From assembly GCA_000230935.2 (NCBI GenBank), contig AGIQ01000005.1, positions 248,001 to 312,000 on the forward strand: a stretch of 64,000 bases of DNA. The letters run 5' to 3'. Origin of the DNA: Mycolicibacterium rhodesiae JS60 (lineage in GTDB: Bacteria; Actinomycetota; Actinomycetes; Mycobacteriales; Mycobacteriaceae). A model generated the notes under the pieces. That model was not told the origin of the DNA. It ran no database searches and saw nothing but the letters and a program-made list of their open reading frames with translations. Shown here piece after piece: positions 51,325 to 59,972 of this stretch (position 1 is the first letter of the stretch; each line of letters begins with the position of its first letter). The translations under genes and the position numbers were made by a program.

Positions 51325-52213
51325 CACCGCCGCAGTCGAAATCCACGGACTGGTAAAGACTTTCGGCCGAACCCGAGCCTTGGACGGCATGGACCTCACC
51401 GTCAGACCCGGCTCGGTCGCCGGTTTCCTCGGGCCCAACGGCGCGGGCAAGTCCACCACGATCCGCATCCTGCTGGGCCTGCTCCGTGCCGATGGCGGGC
51501 ACATGCGACTGCTCGGCGGAGATCCGTGGCACGACGCGGTGGCGTTGCACCGGCGGATCGCCTACGTGCCCGGTGATGTGACGCTGTGGCCCAACCTCAC
51601 CGGCGGGCAGGTCATCGACTTTCTGTGCGGTCTGCGCGGCGGGGCCGACCCGCGACGCCGGGACTGGCTGATCGAGCGGTTCGAACTGGATCCGCACAAG
51701 AAGGCCCGCACCTACTCCAAGGGCAACCGTCAGAAGGTCGCGCTCGTCGCCGCATTCGCCACCGATGCCGACATCTACATCCTCGACGAGCCCACCTCAG
51801 GTCTCGATCCGCTGATGGAGAACGTCTTTGTCCAATGCGTGCAGGAGGTGGCCCGTCGCGGCGCTGCGGTGCTGCTGTCCAGTCACGTCCTGGCCGAGGT
51901 CGAAAAAGTCTGCGACACAGTCACAATCATCCGCGCTGGACGCACCGTGCAGTCCGGATCGCTGGCCCAGTTGCAGCACCTGATGCGGACCACCGTGACC
52001 GCGCACACCCATCGCGACCCCACCGTGGTGACCCGATGGCCGCACCTGCACGATGTGAGCATCCGCGACGGCTGGGTTCGGTTCACCGTCGGCCGCGACG
52101 CGCTGGACCCCACCATGGTGCATCTGACCCAGCTGGGCATCATCGACCTGACGGTCACGCCGGCGTCGCTCGAAGACCTGTTCCTGCGCGAATACCGGAC
52201 GCCGCAACCGTGA
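51290..52213 (+). CDS. ABC multidrug exporter ATPase (Rv1218c-like)
   Basis: 307 residues, ATG 51290 with GAGGGAGGA upstream. Walker A GPNGAGKSTT (about residues 46-55), signature YSKGNRQKVALVAA in place of LSGGQ (about 144), Walker B IYILDEPTSGLDP, H-loop LLSSHVLAEVEK. DRA-type (drug resistance) ATPase working with the permease downstream, whose GTG overlaps its stop. The M. tuberculosis pair has been linked to efflux of several drugs. Confidence 0.92.
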   Translation: MAMASAPTARTDTAAVEIHGLVKTFGRTRALDGMDLTVRPGSVAGFLGPNGAGKSTTIRILLGLLRADGGHMRLLGGDPWHDAVALHRRIAYVPGDVTLWPNLTGGQVIDFLCGLRGGADPRRRDWLIERFELDPHKKARTYSKGNRQKVALVAAFATDADIYILDEPTSGLDPLMENVFVQCVQEVARRGAAVLLSSHVLAEVEKVCDTVTIIRAGRTVQSGSLAQLQHLMRTTVTAHTHRDPTVVTRWPHLHDVSIRDGWVRFTVGRDALDPTMVHLTQLGIIDLTVTPASLEDLFLREYRTPQP

Positions 52214-53805
52214 TCGCCACCGCGGCCGCGCCCGCGTCAACGACGCTGACCGGGACTGTCGCGCTGGTCCGATTCGCGTTGCGCCGCGACCGGATTCGCC
52301 TGGCGGTCTGGATCTCCTCACTGACCCTGATGATGGTGTACACCCCCAACGCGATCAAACTCGCCTATCCCGACGAAGCGCAGCGTCAGTCGAGGGTCAA
52401 CCTGCTCAAGACACCGGCCGGAATCATGTTGGGCGGCCCGATGTTCGGCGGTAACGAGACCGACCTCGGGGTCATGATGGCCAACGAGTTGACCCTGACG
52501 CTGATCGTCGCGGCCTCGATCCTGGCGGTCCTGACCGTCATCCGCCATACCCGTGCCGAAGAGGAAAGCGGCGCCGCCGAATTGGTGCTGTCCTCGATCG
52601 TGGGCCGGCATGCCCGTACCGGCGCAGCGCTGATCGTTGTCGCCCTGGTGAACACGGTGCTGACGGTGACGATGACCGTCGCCATGGCGGCCACTGGTTT
52701 TGCCGTGGCCGACACTGCGGCCATGGTTCTGGGAATCACCGCGGTGGCCACCGTCTTCGGTGCGCTCGCGGCACTGTCAGCGCAACTGTGGCGCCAGGCC
52801 AGAACCGCAACCGGTGCCGCCCTGGCGGCTCTGGCCACCGCCGCGCTGGTGCGCGGCGCCGGTGATGTGATCGACAACTCCGGCAGCGCACTGAGCTGGC
52901 TCTCCCCGATCGCTTGGGCACAACAGATGCGCCCGTTCGTGGAGCTGCGCTGGTGGCCGCTCGGGCTGCTGGCCGCACTTACCGCCGTGCTCGTCACTGC
53001 CACGCTCGCGCTGGAGCGCCGCCGGCAGTACGACGACGGCGTGCTGGCGTCATCGGGCGAGCGCACCCGGGCCCGGCCCGTCGGCGGGGTGTTCGGTTTG
53101 CAGCTGGTGCTCCAGCGCGGCTTGACGGTGGGCTGGGCTGTCGCCTTGCTGATCGCGGGCGCGGCCTTCGGCTCGATGACGAAGTCATTACTTGACGCGG
53201 CGGACGCCAACCCCCTTCTGGCCCGGATCCTTTCCGCGCAAGGTACCGACGGTGTCTACACCACGATGACGCAATTCCTGGCGGCGGCGACGACGGCGTA
53301 CGTGGTCAGCGTGGTGGTGCGGCTGCACCGCGACGAGGAGTCCGGAATCGGTGAGGCCGTGCTGGCGGGAGCGGTGTCGCGCTGGACGTGGCTGTTGTCG
53401 GCGGTCGGTGCCGCGCTGACCGGTGCGGCGATTCTGCTGGCGTGTGCGGGTCTGGGCAACGGCCTCGGCGCGGGGCTGACGCTGGGTGAACCGCAGACGA
53501 TCGTGCGGCTGACCCTGGCCGCGCTGGCGTTCCTGCCCGCGATGGCCGTCGTCGCCGGCATCGCCGCGCTCGCGGTGGCGCTACGACATCCCGGTATCGG
53601 CTGGCTCGCAGTCACCTTCGTCGTCGCCGCGCTGTACCTTGGTGCGCTGCTTCGGTTGCCGCGCTGGCTCATCGATGCCTCGCCGGTGGGCCGCATCCAC
53701 GCACCCTCGTCGATTTCCGTTGTGTCGCTTGCCGTCATGGTGGTCATCGCCGTCGTCGTCACACTCACTGCCGGGTTTCTCTACCGACGCCGCGATGTCG
53801 TCTGA
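52210..53805 (+). CDS. ABC multidrug exporter permease (Rv1217c-like)
   Basis: 531 residues from GTG 52210 (GTGA overlap with the ATPase stop). About 12 hydrophobic segments in two similar halves, each with an RAEEESGAAELVLSS / RDEESGIGEAVLAG element, the pattern of tetronasin-type (ABC-2) exporters. Forms the membrane part of the efflux pump. Confidence 0.9.
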   Translation: MIATAAAPASTTLTGTVALVRFALRRDRIRLAVWISSLTLMMVYTPNAIKLAYPDEAQRQSRVNLLKTPAGIMLGGPMFGGNETDLGVMMANELTLTLIVAASILAVLTVIRHTRAEEESGAAELVLSSIVGRHARTGAALIVVALVNTVLTVTMTVAMAATGFAVADTAAMVLGITAVATVFGALAALSAQLWRQARTATGAALAALATAALVRGAGDVIDNSGSALSWLSPIAWAQQMRPFVELRWWPLGLLAALTAVLVTATLALERRRQYDDGVLASSGERTRARPVGGVFGLQLVLQRGLTVGWAVALLIAGAAFGSMTKSLLDAADANPLLARILSAQGTDGVYTTMTQFLAAATTAYVVSVVVRLHRDEESGIGEAVLAGAVSRWTWLLSAVGAALTGAAILLACAGLGNGLGAGLTLGEPQTIVRLTLAALAFLPAMAVVAGIAALAVALRHPGIGWLAVTFVVAALYLGALLRLPRWLIDASPVGRIHAPSSISVVSLAVMVVIAVVVTLTAGFLYRRRDVV

Positions 53806-53815
53806 GGAGTACCGA

Positions 53816-54490
53816 ATGAGCCTTCTGCTTCGAATCGTGATCTCGTCGATGCTCGGCATCGTCGCCTTCGCCGTACTTCTGTTCGTCCCCGCCGGCACCC
53901 TCGACTACTGGCAGGGCTGGACGTTGCTGGCAGTGTTCGCCGTGATGAGCTTGGCGCCGACCATGTTCTTGAACCGCGTCGACCCCGCAGCCATCGAGCG
54001 CCGCACCCATGCCGGCGTGAAAGCCGAGACTCGCCCCACCCAAAAAGTCGTGATCGCAGGAACATTCCTCGTATTCGGGGCGATGCTCGTGGTGCCGGCG
54101 CTGGACTACCGGTTCGGCTGGTCGCATGTTCCCGGTTGGCTGTCGGTGGTCGGCGACGTGATGGTGGCCGCCGGGTTGGGCCTGGCGATGCTGGTCGTCT
54201 TCCAAAACCGTTATGCCTCGGCCAATATCACCGTCGAGGAAGGCCAACCTCTGGTCAGCACCGGACTGTACGGCATCGTGCGCCACCCGATGTACTTCGG
54301 AAACACGATCCTGATGATCGGGATCGTCCTGGCACTTGGCTCGTACTGGTCGCTGCTGCTCGTCCCCATCGGTCTTCTGCTCATGGTCGCGCGGATCCTC
54401 GACGAAGAGAAGCTGCTGAACGCCGAACTGGACGGCTACCGGCAATACACTCGGAAAGTGCGCTACCGCTTGGTGCCGCTGATCTGGTGA
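53816..54490 (+). CDS. isoprenylcysteine carboxyl methyltransferase-like membrane protein (Rv1216c-like)
   Basis: 224 residues from ATG 53816, with TGAGGAG upstream and 10 bases after the permease. Four or five membrane helices. The ICMT-family block YGIVRHPMYFGNTILMIGIVLALGS (about residues 145-170) and the C-terminal RILDEEKLLNAELDGYRQYTRKVRYRLVPLIW give the SAM-binding RHPxY and E-x-x-L signatures. Likely methylates a membrane-linked small molecule or lipid; substrate unknown. Confidence 0.85.
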   Translation: MSLLLRIVISSMLGIVAFAVLLFVPAGTLDYWQGWTLLAVFAVMSLAPTMFLNRVDPAAIERRTHAGVKAETRPTQKVVIAGTFLVFGAMLVVPALDYRFGWSHVPGWLSVVGDVMVAAGLGLAMLVVFQNRYASANITVEEGQPLVSTGLYGIVRHPMYFGNTILMIGIVLALGSYWSLLLVPIGLLLMVARILDEEKLLNAELDGYRQYTRKVRYRLVPLIW

Positions 54491-54500
54491 GGAGGCCCGC

Positions 54501-55091
54501 GTGGAGCTGATGACCGGTTTCGGCTTGGCCACCGCCGCCGGCCTCAACGCCTACATACCGCTGCTGGCGATGGGTCTGCTGAGCCGGTTCACCGACCTGA
54601 TCACGCTGCCGCACGGATGGTCGTGGCTGGAAAACGGCTGGGTGATCACCATCGTCGCGGTTCTGCTGGCAGTCGAGATCGTCGCCGACAAGGTCCCGGC
54701 ACTGGATTCGGTCAACGACGTGGTGCAGACCTTCGTCCGCCCGACCGCCGGCGGGATCGTCTTCGGTTCGGGAACCGCCGCGCAGACCGCCGCCGTCACC
54801 GATCCCGGTGAGTTCGCCCGAACCGGTCAGTGGGTGCCGATCGCGATCGGCGTGGTCACGGCGTTGGTCGTCCATCTGACGAAGACGACGGTGCGGCCAG
54901 CAGCCAATGTGGCCACTGCCGGGGTCGCGGCGCCGGTGCTGAGCACCCTCGAGGACATCGCCAGTGTCGCTCTGGTGTTCATCGCGATCCTGATTCCCGC
55001 GCTGGTTCTGCTGGCCCTGATCGCGATGGTGTGGGCGGCCGTCGCGCTGTGGCGACGCCGACGGCGCCGTAAGACCGCGAGCCCCGGCTAG
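54501..55091 (+). CDS. DUF4126 membrane protein
   Basis: 196 residues from GTG 54501, GAGGAGG upstream. DUF4126 features: GFGLATAAGLNAYIPLLAMGLLSRF (residues about 6-30), EIVADKVPALDSVNDVVQTFVRPTAGGI (about 57-84), then hydrophobic helices and a poly-Arg tail RRRRRRKTASPG. Four or so membrane helices; function unknown. Last gene of the TetR-ABC operon. The last bases belong to a 38-bp sequence duplicated near 57.0 kb. Confidence 0.82.
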   Translation: MELMTGFGLATAAGLNAYIPLLAMGLLSRFTDLITLPHGWSWLENGWVITIVAVLLAVEIVADKVPALDSVNDVVQTFVRPTAGGIVFGSGTAAQTAAVTDPGEFARTGQWVPIAIGVVTALVVHLTKTTVRPAANVATAGVAAPVLSTLEDIASVALVFIAILIPALVLLALIAMVWAAVALWRRRRRRKTASPG

Positions 55092-55105
55092 ATCCAGATG
55101 CCCTT
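55068..55105. repeat. left copy of a 38-bp junction duplication
   Basis: Matches 56972-57009 at 35 of 38 bases. It covers the end of the DUF4126 gene and then reads, on the minus strand, as a degraded glgC 3' end (KGIWI-stop versus KGVWI-stop in the real gene). Confidence 0.75.
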
Positions 55106-55168
55106 CGCACGGTCGGCAGGATCTCACCACGCAGCTCGATGGCGTTCTTCACAGGGGAATCCCAGCCA

Positions 55169-55188
55169 AACAAACCAGTTCGTTTGTT
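55169..55188. promoter_or_regulatory. inverted repeat upstream of quinone oxidoreductase, probable operator
   Basis: AACAAAC (55169-55175), six bases, GTTTGTT (55182-55188): a 7-bp perfect dyad, A+T rich, 40 bases before the start at 55228. TetR-type site in appearance; no regulator is adjacent. Confidence 0.5.
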
Positions 55189-55227
55189 ATCGTTAACGCA
55201 GCTAATCAATTGCACAAGGACACGGTG

Positions 55228-56253
55228 ATGACGACAGAAACCATGAAGGCCGTAAGGGTACACAGTTACGGACCGGCCGTCGGCAGCCTCGCGTACGAGG
55301 ACGTCCCCAAGCCCCGGGCCGGCGCAGGGCAGGTACTCATCAGAAATGAGGCTGCCGGAATCAACTTCGCCGACATCGAGCAACGGCGCAACAACTACCC
55401 CTTCCAACCACCGCTGCCCCACATCCTGGGCGCTGAATTCGCGGGAATCGTGGAGGCCGCCGGCGACGGGGTATCAGGAGTCGAAGTAGGCAAGCGGGTC
55501 TTCGGCTTCCTGTCGGGAGCTGAGCCCGCCGCGTACGCGCAATATGTTGTCACCTCAGCGGAGTCGGTGTACCCATTGCCGGCCGGGCTCGGTTACGCCG
55601 AGAGCACGGCGCTGCTCGTCCAAGGGCTCACCGCCTACTTCCTCCTGCGCGACGGCGTGCGACTGGCTGATGGCGACTCGGTCCTCATCCTGGCCGCCGC
55701 GGGCGGCTTGGGGTCGATCGCTGTTCAACTCGCGAAGATCCTGGGTGCGCGCCAAGTGATCGGCGCGGCGAGCACTGCGGAAAAACGGGGTCTGGTTTCC
55801 GCTCTCGGAGCCGACGCCACCATCGACTACACCCAGCCCGACTGGCACACCCAGGTGCTGGCCGCGACGGGCGGTCGCGGGGTCGATGCCGCATTGGTCA
55901 ACGTCGGCGGCGACGCGTTCACTCAAGCGATCGCCTCACTCGCGCCATTCGGCCGCCTCAGCGCCTACGGCGGCGCCGACAAGTCCACTCCCGTCATCGA
56001 TTTCGCCGCCGAATTCGCGGCGGGACGACTGATGGCCAATCAGACGCTCGGATTTTTCAGCCTCTACCCGTACCTGTCCGATCGCGTCGCGTTGAGGTCA
56101 GCACTGGCTGAACTCACCGACCATGTCGCCAACGGCCGACTGCGGATCCAGGTGGACCTGCAGCTTCCGCTCTCACAAGCCGCCGAGGCGCACCAGCTGA
56201 TCGAGAACCGCAAGACCACCGGAAAAGCCGTTCTGCTGCCCTGGGCCGAGTAA
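55228..56253 (+). CDS. NADPH:quinone reductase-like MDR oxidoreductase
   Basis: 341 residues from ATG 55228, AAGGA nine bases upstream; an earlier in-frame TTG (55210) lacks a ribosome site. Zinc-free MDR: MKAVRVHSYGP start, AAGINFADIEQRRNNYPF (about residues 46-63), LGAEFAGIVEAAGDGV, and Rossmann VLILAAAGGLGSIAVQLAKILGA (about 152-174). Quinone oxidoreductase type, reducing quinones or enones with NADPH. Part of the islet between the two junction repeats. Confidence 0.86.
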   Translation: MTTETMKAVRVHSYGPAVGSLAYEDVPKPRAGAGQVLIRNEAAGINFADIEQRRNNYPFQPPLPHILGAEFAGIVEAAGDGVSGVEVGKRVFGFLSGAEPAAYAQYVVTSAESVYPLPAGLGYAESTALLVQGLTAYFLLRDGVRLADGDSVLILAAAGGLGSIAVQLAKILGARQVIGAASTAEKRGLVSALGADATIDYTQPDWHTQVLAATGGRGVDAALVNVGGDAFTQAIASLAPFGRLSAYGGADKSTPVIDFAAEFAAGRLMANQTLGFFSLYPYLSDRVALRSALAELTDHVANGRLRIQVDLQLPLSQAAEAHQLIENRKTTGKAVLLPWAE

Positions 56254-56401
56254 CGAGCCTGGCCCCGAGATCTGCATGATGGTTGTCCGTCTCGCCGCAC
56301 CTGCAGCCCCGCCGCAGATCTCGCCAATTGATGAGTTCGTGCGTGCCGACCCCCACTACCGCCCCACACCCACCCGACCTAGCCCTACGGAGGCCACCGC
56401 T

Positions 56402-56725
56402 ATGCGCATCTTCCAATTACGCCTTTACACATTGAAAGATGAGCAATCGCTTAACCACTACAAGGACGAGATATATCCCCGACACCTTGAGAGCTCGAAA
56501 CCCTTCAACATCACGGTGCATGGCATCTGGACCAGTCCCGACGAGAGCGTGCACAAACTCTACGTGCTCGTCTCCTACCCGGACGGCACCGACTTGGCGG
56601 CGGTTGAACACGCCTACATGCAAAGCCCCGACTTTCTGGGAGATATGCGTGGTTTCGACGTGTCGACCATCGTGGACGTGACGTCGATCCAGCTGGAACC
56701 CAGCACTGCATCGCCGTTGAGGTAG
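56402..56725 (+). CDS. NIPSNAP-family protein
   Basis: 107 residues, ATG 56402 shortly after GGAGG. MRIFQLRLYTLKDEQSLNHYKDEIYPRHLESSKPFNITVHGIWTS contains the Arg-x-Tyr-x-Leu start and the central HGxW of NIPSNAP proteins (dimeric alpha-beta barrel fold). These often accompany oxidoreductases in catabolic clusters. 148 bases after the quinone reductase; the gap contains a 9-bp inverted repeat GAGATCTGC/GCAGATCTC (56267-56275 and 56314-56322). The 266 bp after this gene (56726-56991) hold no gene. Confidence 0.75.
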   Translation: MRIFQLRLYTLKDEQSLNHYKDEIYPRHLESSKPFNITVHGIWTSPDESVHKLYVLVSYPDGTDLAAVEHAYMQSPDFLGDMRGFDVSTIVDVTSIQLEPSTASPLR

Positions 56726-56971
56726 CGACACAGATCGACCGAATCCCGCCGGAAACCTTTGCGTCGCGCGAATAGGGCAACGCAAGGCGGAAAGCGCAAT
56801 GCCGGCTGGTCTGGCGCCGACAATACCTGAATGTCGTTGTCACGCAAGCTGTGTCGCGTGCTGGCATCGAGACGGCGGTCTCCTCCGGCCGCGACGAAGT
56901 ACTTCATTGGGCCTTCTTGACGGAAGGGAGTGGGCGCCCATGTAGGGCGCGGCCTGGTCCTCCGCCCGATC

Positions 56972-57009
56972 CGTAAGACCGCAAGACCCGGCTAGATCCA
57001 GACGCCCTT
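56972..57009. repeat. right copy of the 38-bp junction duplication
   Basis: Partner of 55068-55105. It contains the true glgC 3' end and, on the plus strand, a degraded DUF4126 C-terminus (RPIRKTARPG-stop versus RRRRKTASPG-stop). Weaker similarity to the DUF4126 gene may extend leftward to about 56930. Confidence 0.75.
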
Positions 57010-58206
57010 GCCGACGGCCACCACGCCGCCGGAGCTCAGCGCAAACCGTTCGCGGTCCTTCTCCAGATCGACACCGACCATTTCGCCGGGACCGACGACG
57101 ACGTTCTTGTCCAGGATCGCGTGGCGGACCACCGCGCCGCGGCCCACCCGCACCCCGGGCATCAGCACGCTGCCTTCGACGATCGCGCCGTCCTCGATCA
57201 CGACATTGCTCGACAACACCGAATTGCGTACCGACGCCGCCGAGATGATGCTCCCGGCACCGACCACCGACTCCTGTGCGGAGCCGCCGTTGACGAACTT
57301 GGCCGGCGCCAGGTTCTCCGACTCGCCGCGGATCGGCCAGCGCTTGTTGTAGAGGTTGAACACCGGATGAACGGACACCAGATCCATATGTGCGTCATAG
57401 AACGCATCCAGCGTTCCGACGTCGCGCCAATAGCCGTGGTCGCGTTCGGTGGCGCCGGGCACTTCGTTGTTGCTGAAGTCGTAGACCGCGGCCATGCCGT
57501 CGCCAACCAGACGCGGGATGATGTCGCCGCCCATGTCGTGATCGGAGTTGTCGTCGTCGGCATCGGCGCGGATGGCGTCGATGAGCACCTTGGTGGTGAA
57601 GATGTAATTGCCCATCGACACGAAGGTCTGCTCCGGATCGTCCGGCGTGCCCGGCGGATCGGCCGGCTTCTCGATGAACTCCCGGATCCGGCCGGACTCG
57701 TCGGCGTCGATACAGCCGAACGCGTGCGCCTCGGCGCGGGGCACCCGGATACCGGCCACCGTCGCGCCGGCACCGCTCTCGATGTGGAACTTGACCATCT
57801 GCTCGGGGTCCATCCGGTACACGTGGTCGGCGCCGAAAACCACGATGTAGTCCGGATCCTCGTCGTAGATGAGGTTCAGCGACTGGTAGATCGCGTCGGC
57901 CGAACCCGTGTACCAGCGCGGCCCGAGGCGCTGCTGGGCGGGAACCGGGGTGATGTATTCGCCGGCCAGACCGCTCAATCGCCAGTTCTGCGAGATGTGC
58001 CGGTCCAGGGAATGCGACTTGTACTGCGTGAGCACACAGATCCGCAAGTAGCGCGCGTTGACCAGATTCGACAGCACGAAATCGATCAGCCGGTACGCAC
58101 CGCCGAAGGGAACCGCGGGCTTCGCGCGGTCCGCGGTCAGCGGATACAGTCGCTTGCCCTCTCCGCCGGCCAGGACAATTCCCAGCACGTGTGGCAATTC
58201 CCTCAT
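56992..58206 (-). CDS. glgC: glucose-1-phosphate adenylyltransferase GlgC
   Basis: 404 residues, the length of the M. tuberculosis enzyme. Nucleotidyltransferase start VLGIVLAGGEGKRLYPLTADRAKPAVPFGG (residues about 7-36) with the catalytic Lys/Arg. FGADHVYRMDPEQMV, the sugar-binding IEKP and a left-handed beta-helix C-terminus (repeats VLSSNVVIEDGAIVEGSVLMPGVRVGRGA) follow. Makes ADP-glucose for alpha-glucan and maltose-1-phosphate synthesis. Divergent from glgM, its pathway partner. Confidence 0.96.
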   Translation of the reverse strand: MRELPHVLGIVLAGGEGKRLYPLTADRAKPAVPFGGAYRLIDFVLSNLVNARYLRICVLTQYKSHSLDRHISQNWRLSGLAGEYITPVPAQQRLGPRWYTGSADAIYQSLNLIYDEDPDYIVVFGADHVYRMDPEQMVKFHIESGAGATVAGIRVPRAEAHAFGCIDADESGRIREFIEKPADPPGTPDDPEQTFVSMGNYIFTTKVLIDAIRADADDDNSDHDMGGDIIPRLVGDGMAAVYDFSNNEVPGATERDHGYWRDVGTLDAFYDAHMDLVSVHPVFNLYNKRWPIRGESENLAPAKFVNGGSAQESVVGAGSIISAASVRNSVLSSNVVIEDGAIVEGSVLMPGVRVGRGAVVRHAILDKNVVVGPGEMVGVDLEKDRERFALSSGGVVAVGKGVWI

Positions 58207-58321
58207 GCTGCAAACCTAATGGCATGGGCTACAGACGGCTAGGCCATCACGACTATTGCAGGTCGCTGTGTCGCCGCAGCAACGACTTTGGCGGTTGCGC
58301 GCGGGCGACGTTGACCCACAA

Positions 58322-58379
58322 GGTCGGGGCGAGCGAAGCGACGGGAAGGAGGTCGGGGCGAGCGAAGCGACGGGAAGGA
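58322..58379. repeat. perfect 29-bp tandem duplication in the glgM leader
   Basis: Two identical 29-bp units, 58322-58350 and 58351-58379, each beginning GGTCGGGGCGAGCGAAGC and ending in GGAAGGA. They lie 38 bases upstream of the glgM start in the divergent glgC-glgM gap (211 bp). Confidence 0.85.
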
Positions 58380-58417
58380 AGATGCGCCGCCGGGCCGGTG
58401 CTACTACCGTCGGGCCT

Positions 58418-59581
58418 ATGCGGGTGGCGATGATGACTCGGGAATATCCACCCGAGGTTTACGGCGGTGCGGGCGTACACGTGACAGAACTCGTCGCACA
58501 GTTGCGCCGCCTCTGCGACGTCGACGTGCACTGCATGGGGGCGCCGCGCGCGGGCGCGTTCGTCCACCAACCCGATCCCGCGCTCAAGGGCGCCAATCCG
58601 GCGCTGTCGACGCTGTCGGCCGATCTGGTGATGACCAACGCCGCCGCCGAGGCGACGGTGGTGCACTCCCACACCTGGTACACCGGCATGGCCGGCCACC
58701 TCGCCGCACTGCTGTACGGCGTGCCACACGTGCTGACCGCGCACTCCCTGGAACCGCTGCGGCCCTGGAAGGCCGAGCAGCTCGGCGGCGGCTACCGGGT
58801 GTCGCTGTGGGTGGAGCGCACCGCGGTCGAAGCCGCCGACGCGGTGATCGCGGTCAGTTCGGGCATGCGCGAGGACGTGCTGTCGGTGTATCCGGCGCTG
58901 GATCCCAACCGCGTTCACGTGGTGAAGAACGGAATCGACACCAGCGTTTGGTATCCGGCTCCCCCGGAGCGGGGCGAATCGGTGCTCGCCGAGCTCGGCG
59001 TCGACCCGTCTCGGCCGATGGTGGCGTTCGTCGGGCGGATCACCCGGCAAAAAGGTGTGCCGCACCTGATCGCGGCCGCGCATCGCTTCGACCCGGAAAT
59101 CCAGCTGGTGCTGTGCGCCGGTGCGCCGGACACCCCGGAGATCGCCGCCGAGGTCAGCGCGGCCGTGCAGGAGCTGGCAAGTGCGCGCAGCGGCGTGTTC
59201 TGGGTTCAGGAATTCCTGCCGATCGGCAAGATCCGGGAAATCCTCTCAGCGGCAACCGCTTTCATCTGTCCATCGGTGTATGAGCCGCTGGGGATCGTGA
59301 ACCTGGAGGCGATGGCGTGCGGTACGGCGGTGATCGCCTCCGACGTGGGTGGCATACCCGAGGTGGTCGCCGACGGCGCGACGGGGACTTTGGTGCACTA
59401 CGAGGCGAGCGACCCGGCCGGCTTCGAGGCCGGTCTGGCCGAAGCCGTCAACGCGCTGGTGGGCGATCCGGAGAGGGCCCGTCGCTTCGGGACCGCCGGG
59501 CGGCAACGCTGTATCGACGAATTCTCCTGGGCGCATATCGCCGAGCAGACGTTGGAGATTTACCGCAAAGTGTCGGCGTAG
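58418..59581 (+). CDS. glgM: alpha-maltose-1-phosphate synthase GlgM (GlgA family)
   Basis: 387 residues from ATG 58418, the same length as Rv1212c. GT-B glycosyltransferase family 4: MMTREYPPEVYGGAGVHVTELV (residues about 5-26), VVHSHTWYTGM, KNGIDTSVW, FVGRITRQKGVPHLI (about 206), and the C-terminal E-x7-E PSVYEPLGIVNLEAMACGTAVIAS. Transfers glucose from ADP-glucose to glucose-1-phosphate giving maltose-1-phosphate for the GlgE route; also called glgA. Confidence 0.94.
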   Translation: MRVAMMTREYPPEVYGGAGVHVTELVAQLRRLCDVDVHCMGAPRAGAFVHQPDPALKGANPALSTLSADLVMTNAAAEATVVHSHTWYTGMAGHLAALLYGVPHVLTAHSLEPLRPWKAEQLGGGYRVSLWVERTAVEAADAVIAVSSGMREDVLSVYPALDPNRVHVVKNGIDTSVWYPAPPERGESVLAELGVDPSRPMVAFVGRITRQKGVPHLIAAAHRFDPEIQLVLCAGAPDTPEIAAEVSAAVQELASARSGVFWVQEFLPIGKIREILSAATAFICPSVYEPLGIVNLEAMACGTAVIASDVGGIPEVVADGATGTLVHYEASDPAGFEAGLAEAVNALVGDPERARRFGTAGRQRCIDEFSWAHIAEQTLEIYRKVSA

Positions 59582-59596
59582 ACCGACTGGCAAACC

Positions 59597-59624
59597 GAAA
59601 CCCCGCGCGCCCACGCGGGGTTTC
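59597..59624. terminator. bidirectional terminator between glgM and the DUF3117 gene
   Basis: GAAACCCCGCG (59597-59607), loop CGCCCA, CGCGGGGTTTC (59614-59624): an 11-bp perfect stem 16 bases past the glgM stop and 14 before the end of the convergent gene. A-tract/T-tract ends serve both strands. Confidence 0.8.
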
Positions 59625-59637
59625 CAGGGTGGATCAG

Positions 59638-59805
59638 TTAGCTGGTGACGTTCTTGAGTTCGTCCCCCAGGGCGGCGGCCTCATCGGGTGTCAACTCGAC
59701 GACGAGCCGTCCACCGCCCTCCAGCGGTACCCGCATCACGATGCCGCGCCCCTCCTTGGTTGCTTCCAGCGGACCGTCACCAGTCCGGGGCTTCATCGCC
59801 GCCAT
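59638..59805 (-). CDS. DUF3117 microprotein
   Basis: 55 residues, from ATG 59805 with GGAGGGAG upstream to TAA at 59638. The sequence MAAMKPRTGDGPLEATKEGR, then RVPLEGGGRLVVELTPDEAAALGDEL, is the highly conserved actinobacterial DUF3117 protein (Rv1211 neighbourhood). Small cytoplasmic beta-strand protein; function unknown. It is below the usual length cut-off but the match is complete. Confidence 0.9.
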   Translation of the reverse strand: MAAMKPRTGDGPLEATKEGRGIVMRVPLEGGGRLVVELTPDEAAALGDELKNVTS

Positions 59806-59907
59806 CGAGTGCTCCCTCCAGATTCGAGCCGGCCCGCATTCACGGACCCGATCGGATGCCGGTTACATGGCTGGTGCGTCCGGCACTAACTGAACTGCTT
59901 GTTTTCG

Positions 59908-59913
59908 ATTCTA
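59908..59913 (-). promoter_or_regulatory. candidate -10 of the DUF3117 gene
   Basis: TAGAAT on the minus strand within an A+T-rich patch about 100 bases upstream of the start; no clear -35. Confidence 0.3.
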
Positions 59914-59972
59914 TTGTTCCTTATCGGTGGGCATGGGTGTGAAAGACCCAAATCAGGGCGCTCGATTTGTGC

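Noticed and set aside
56614..56907. 97-codon minus-strand frame after the NIPSNAP gene
   Set aside because: It overlaps the NIPSNAP gene, matches nothing I recognise, and its right part lies next to the decayed junction repeat.
58322..58379. Direct repeats as a CRISPR array
   Set aside because: The two 29-bp units are adjacent with no spacer and there are no cas genes.
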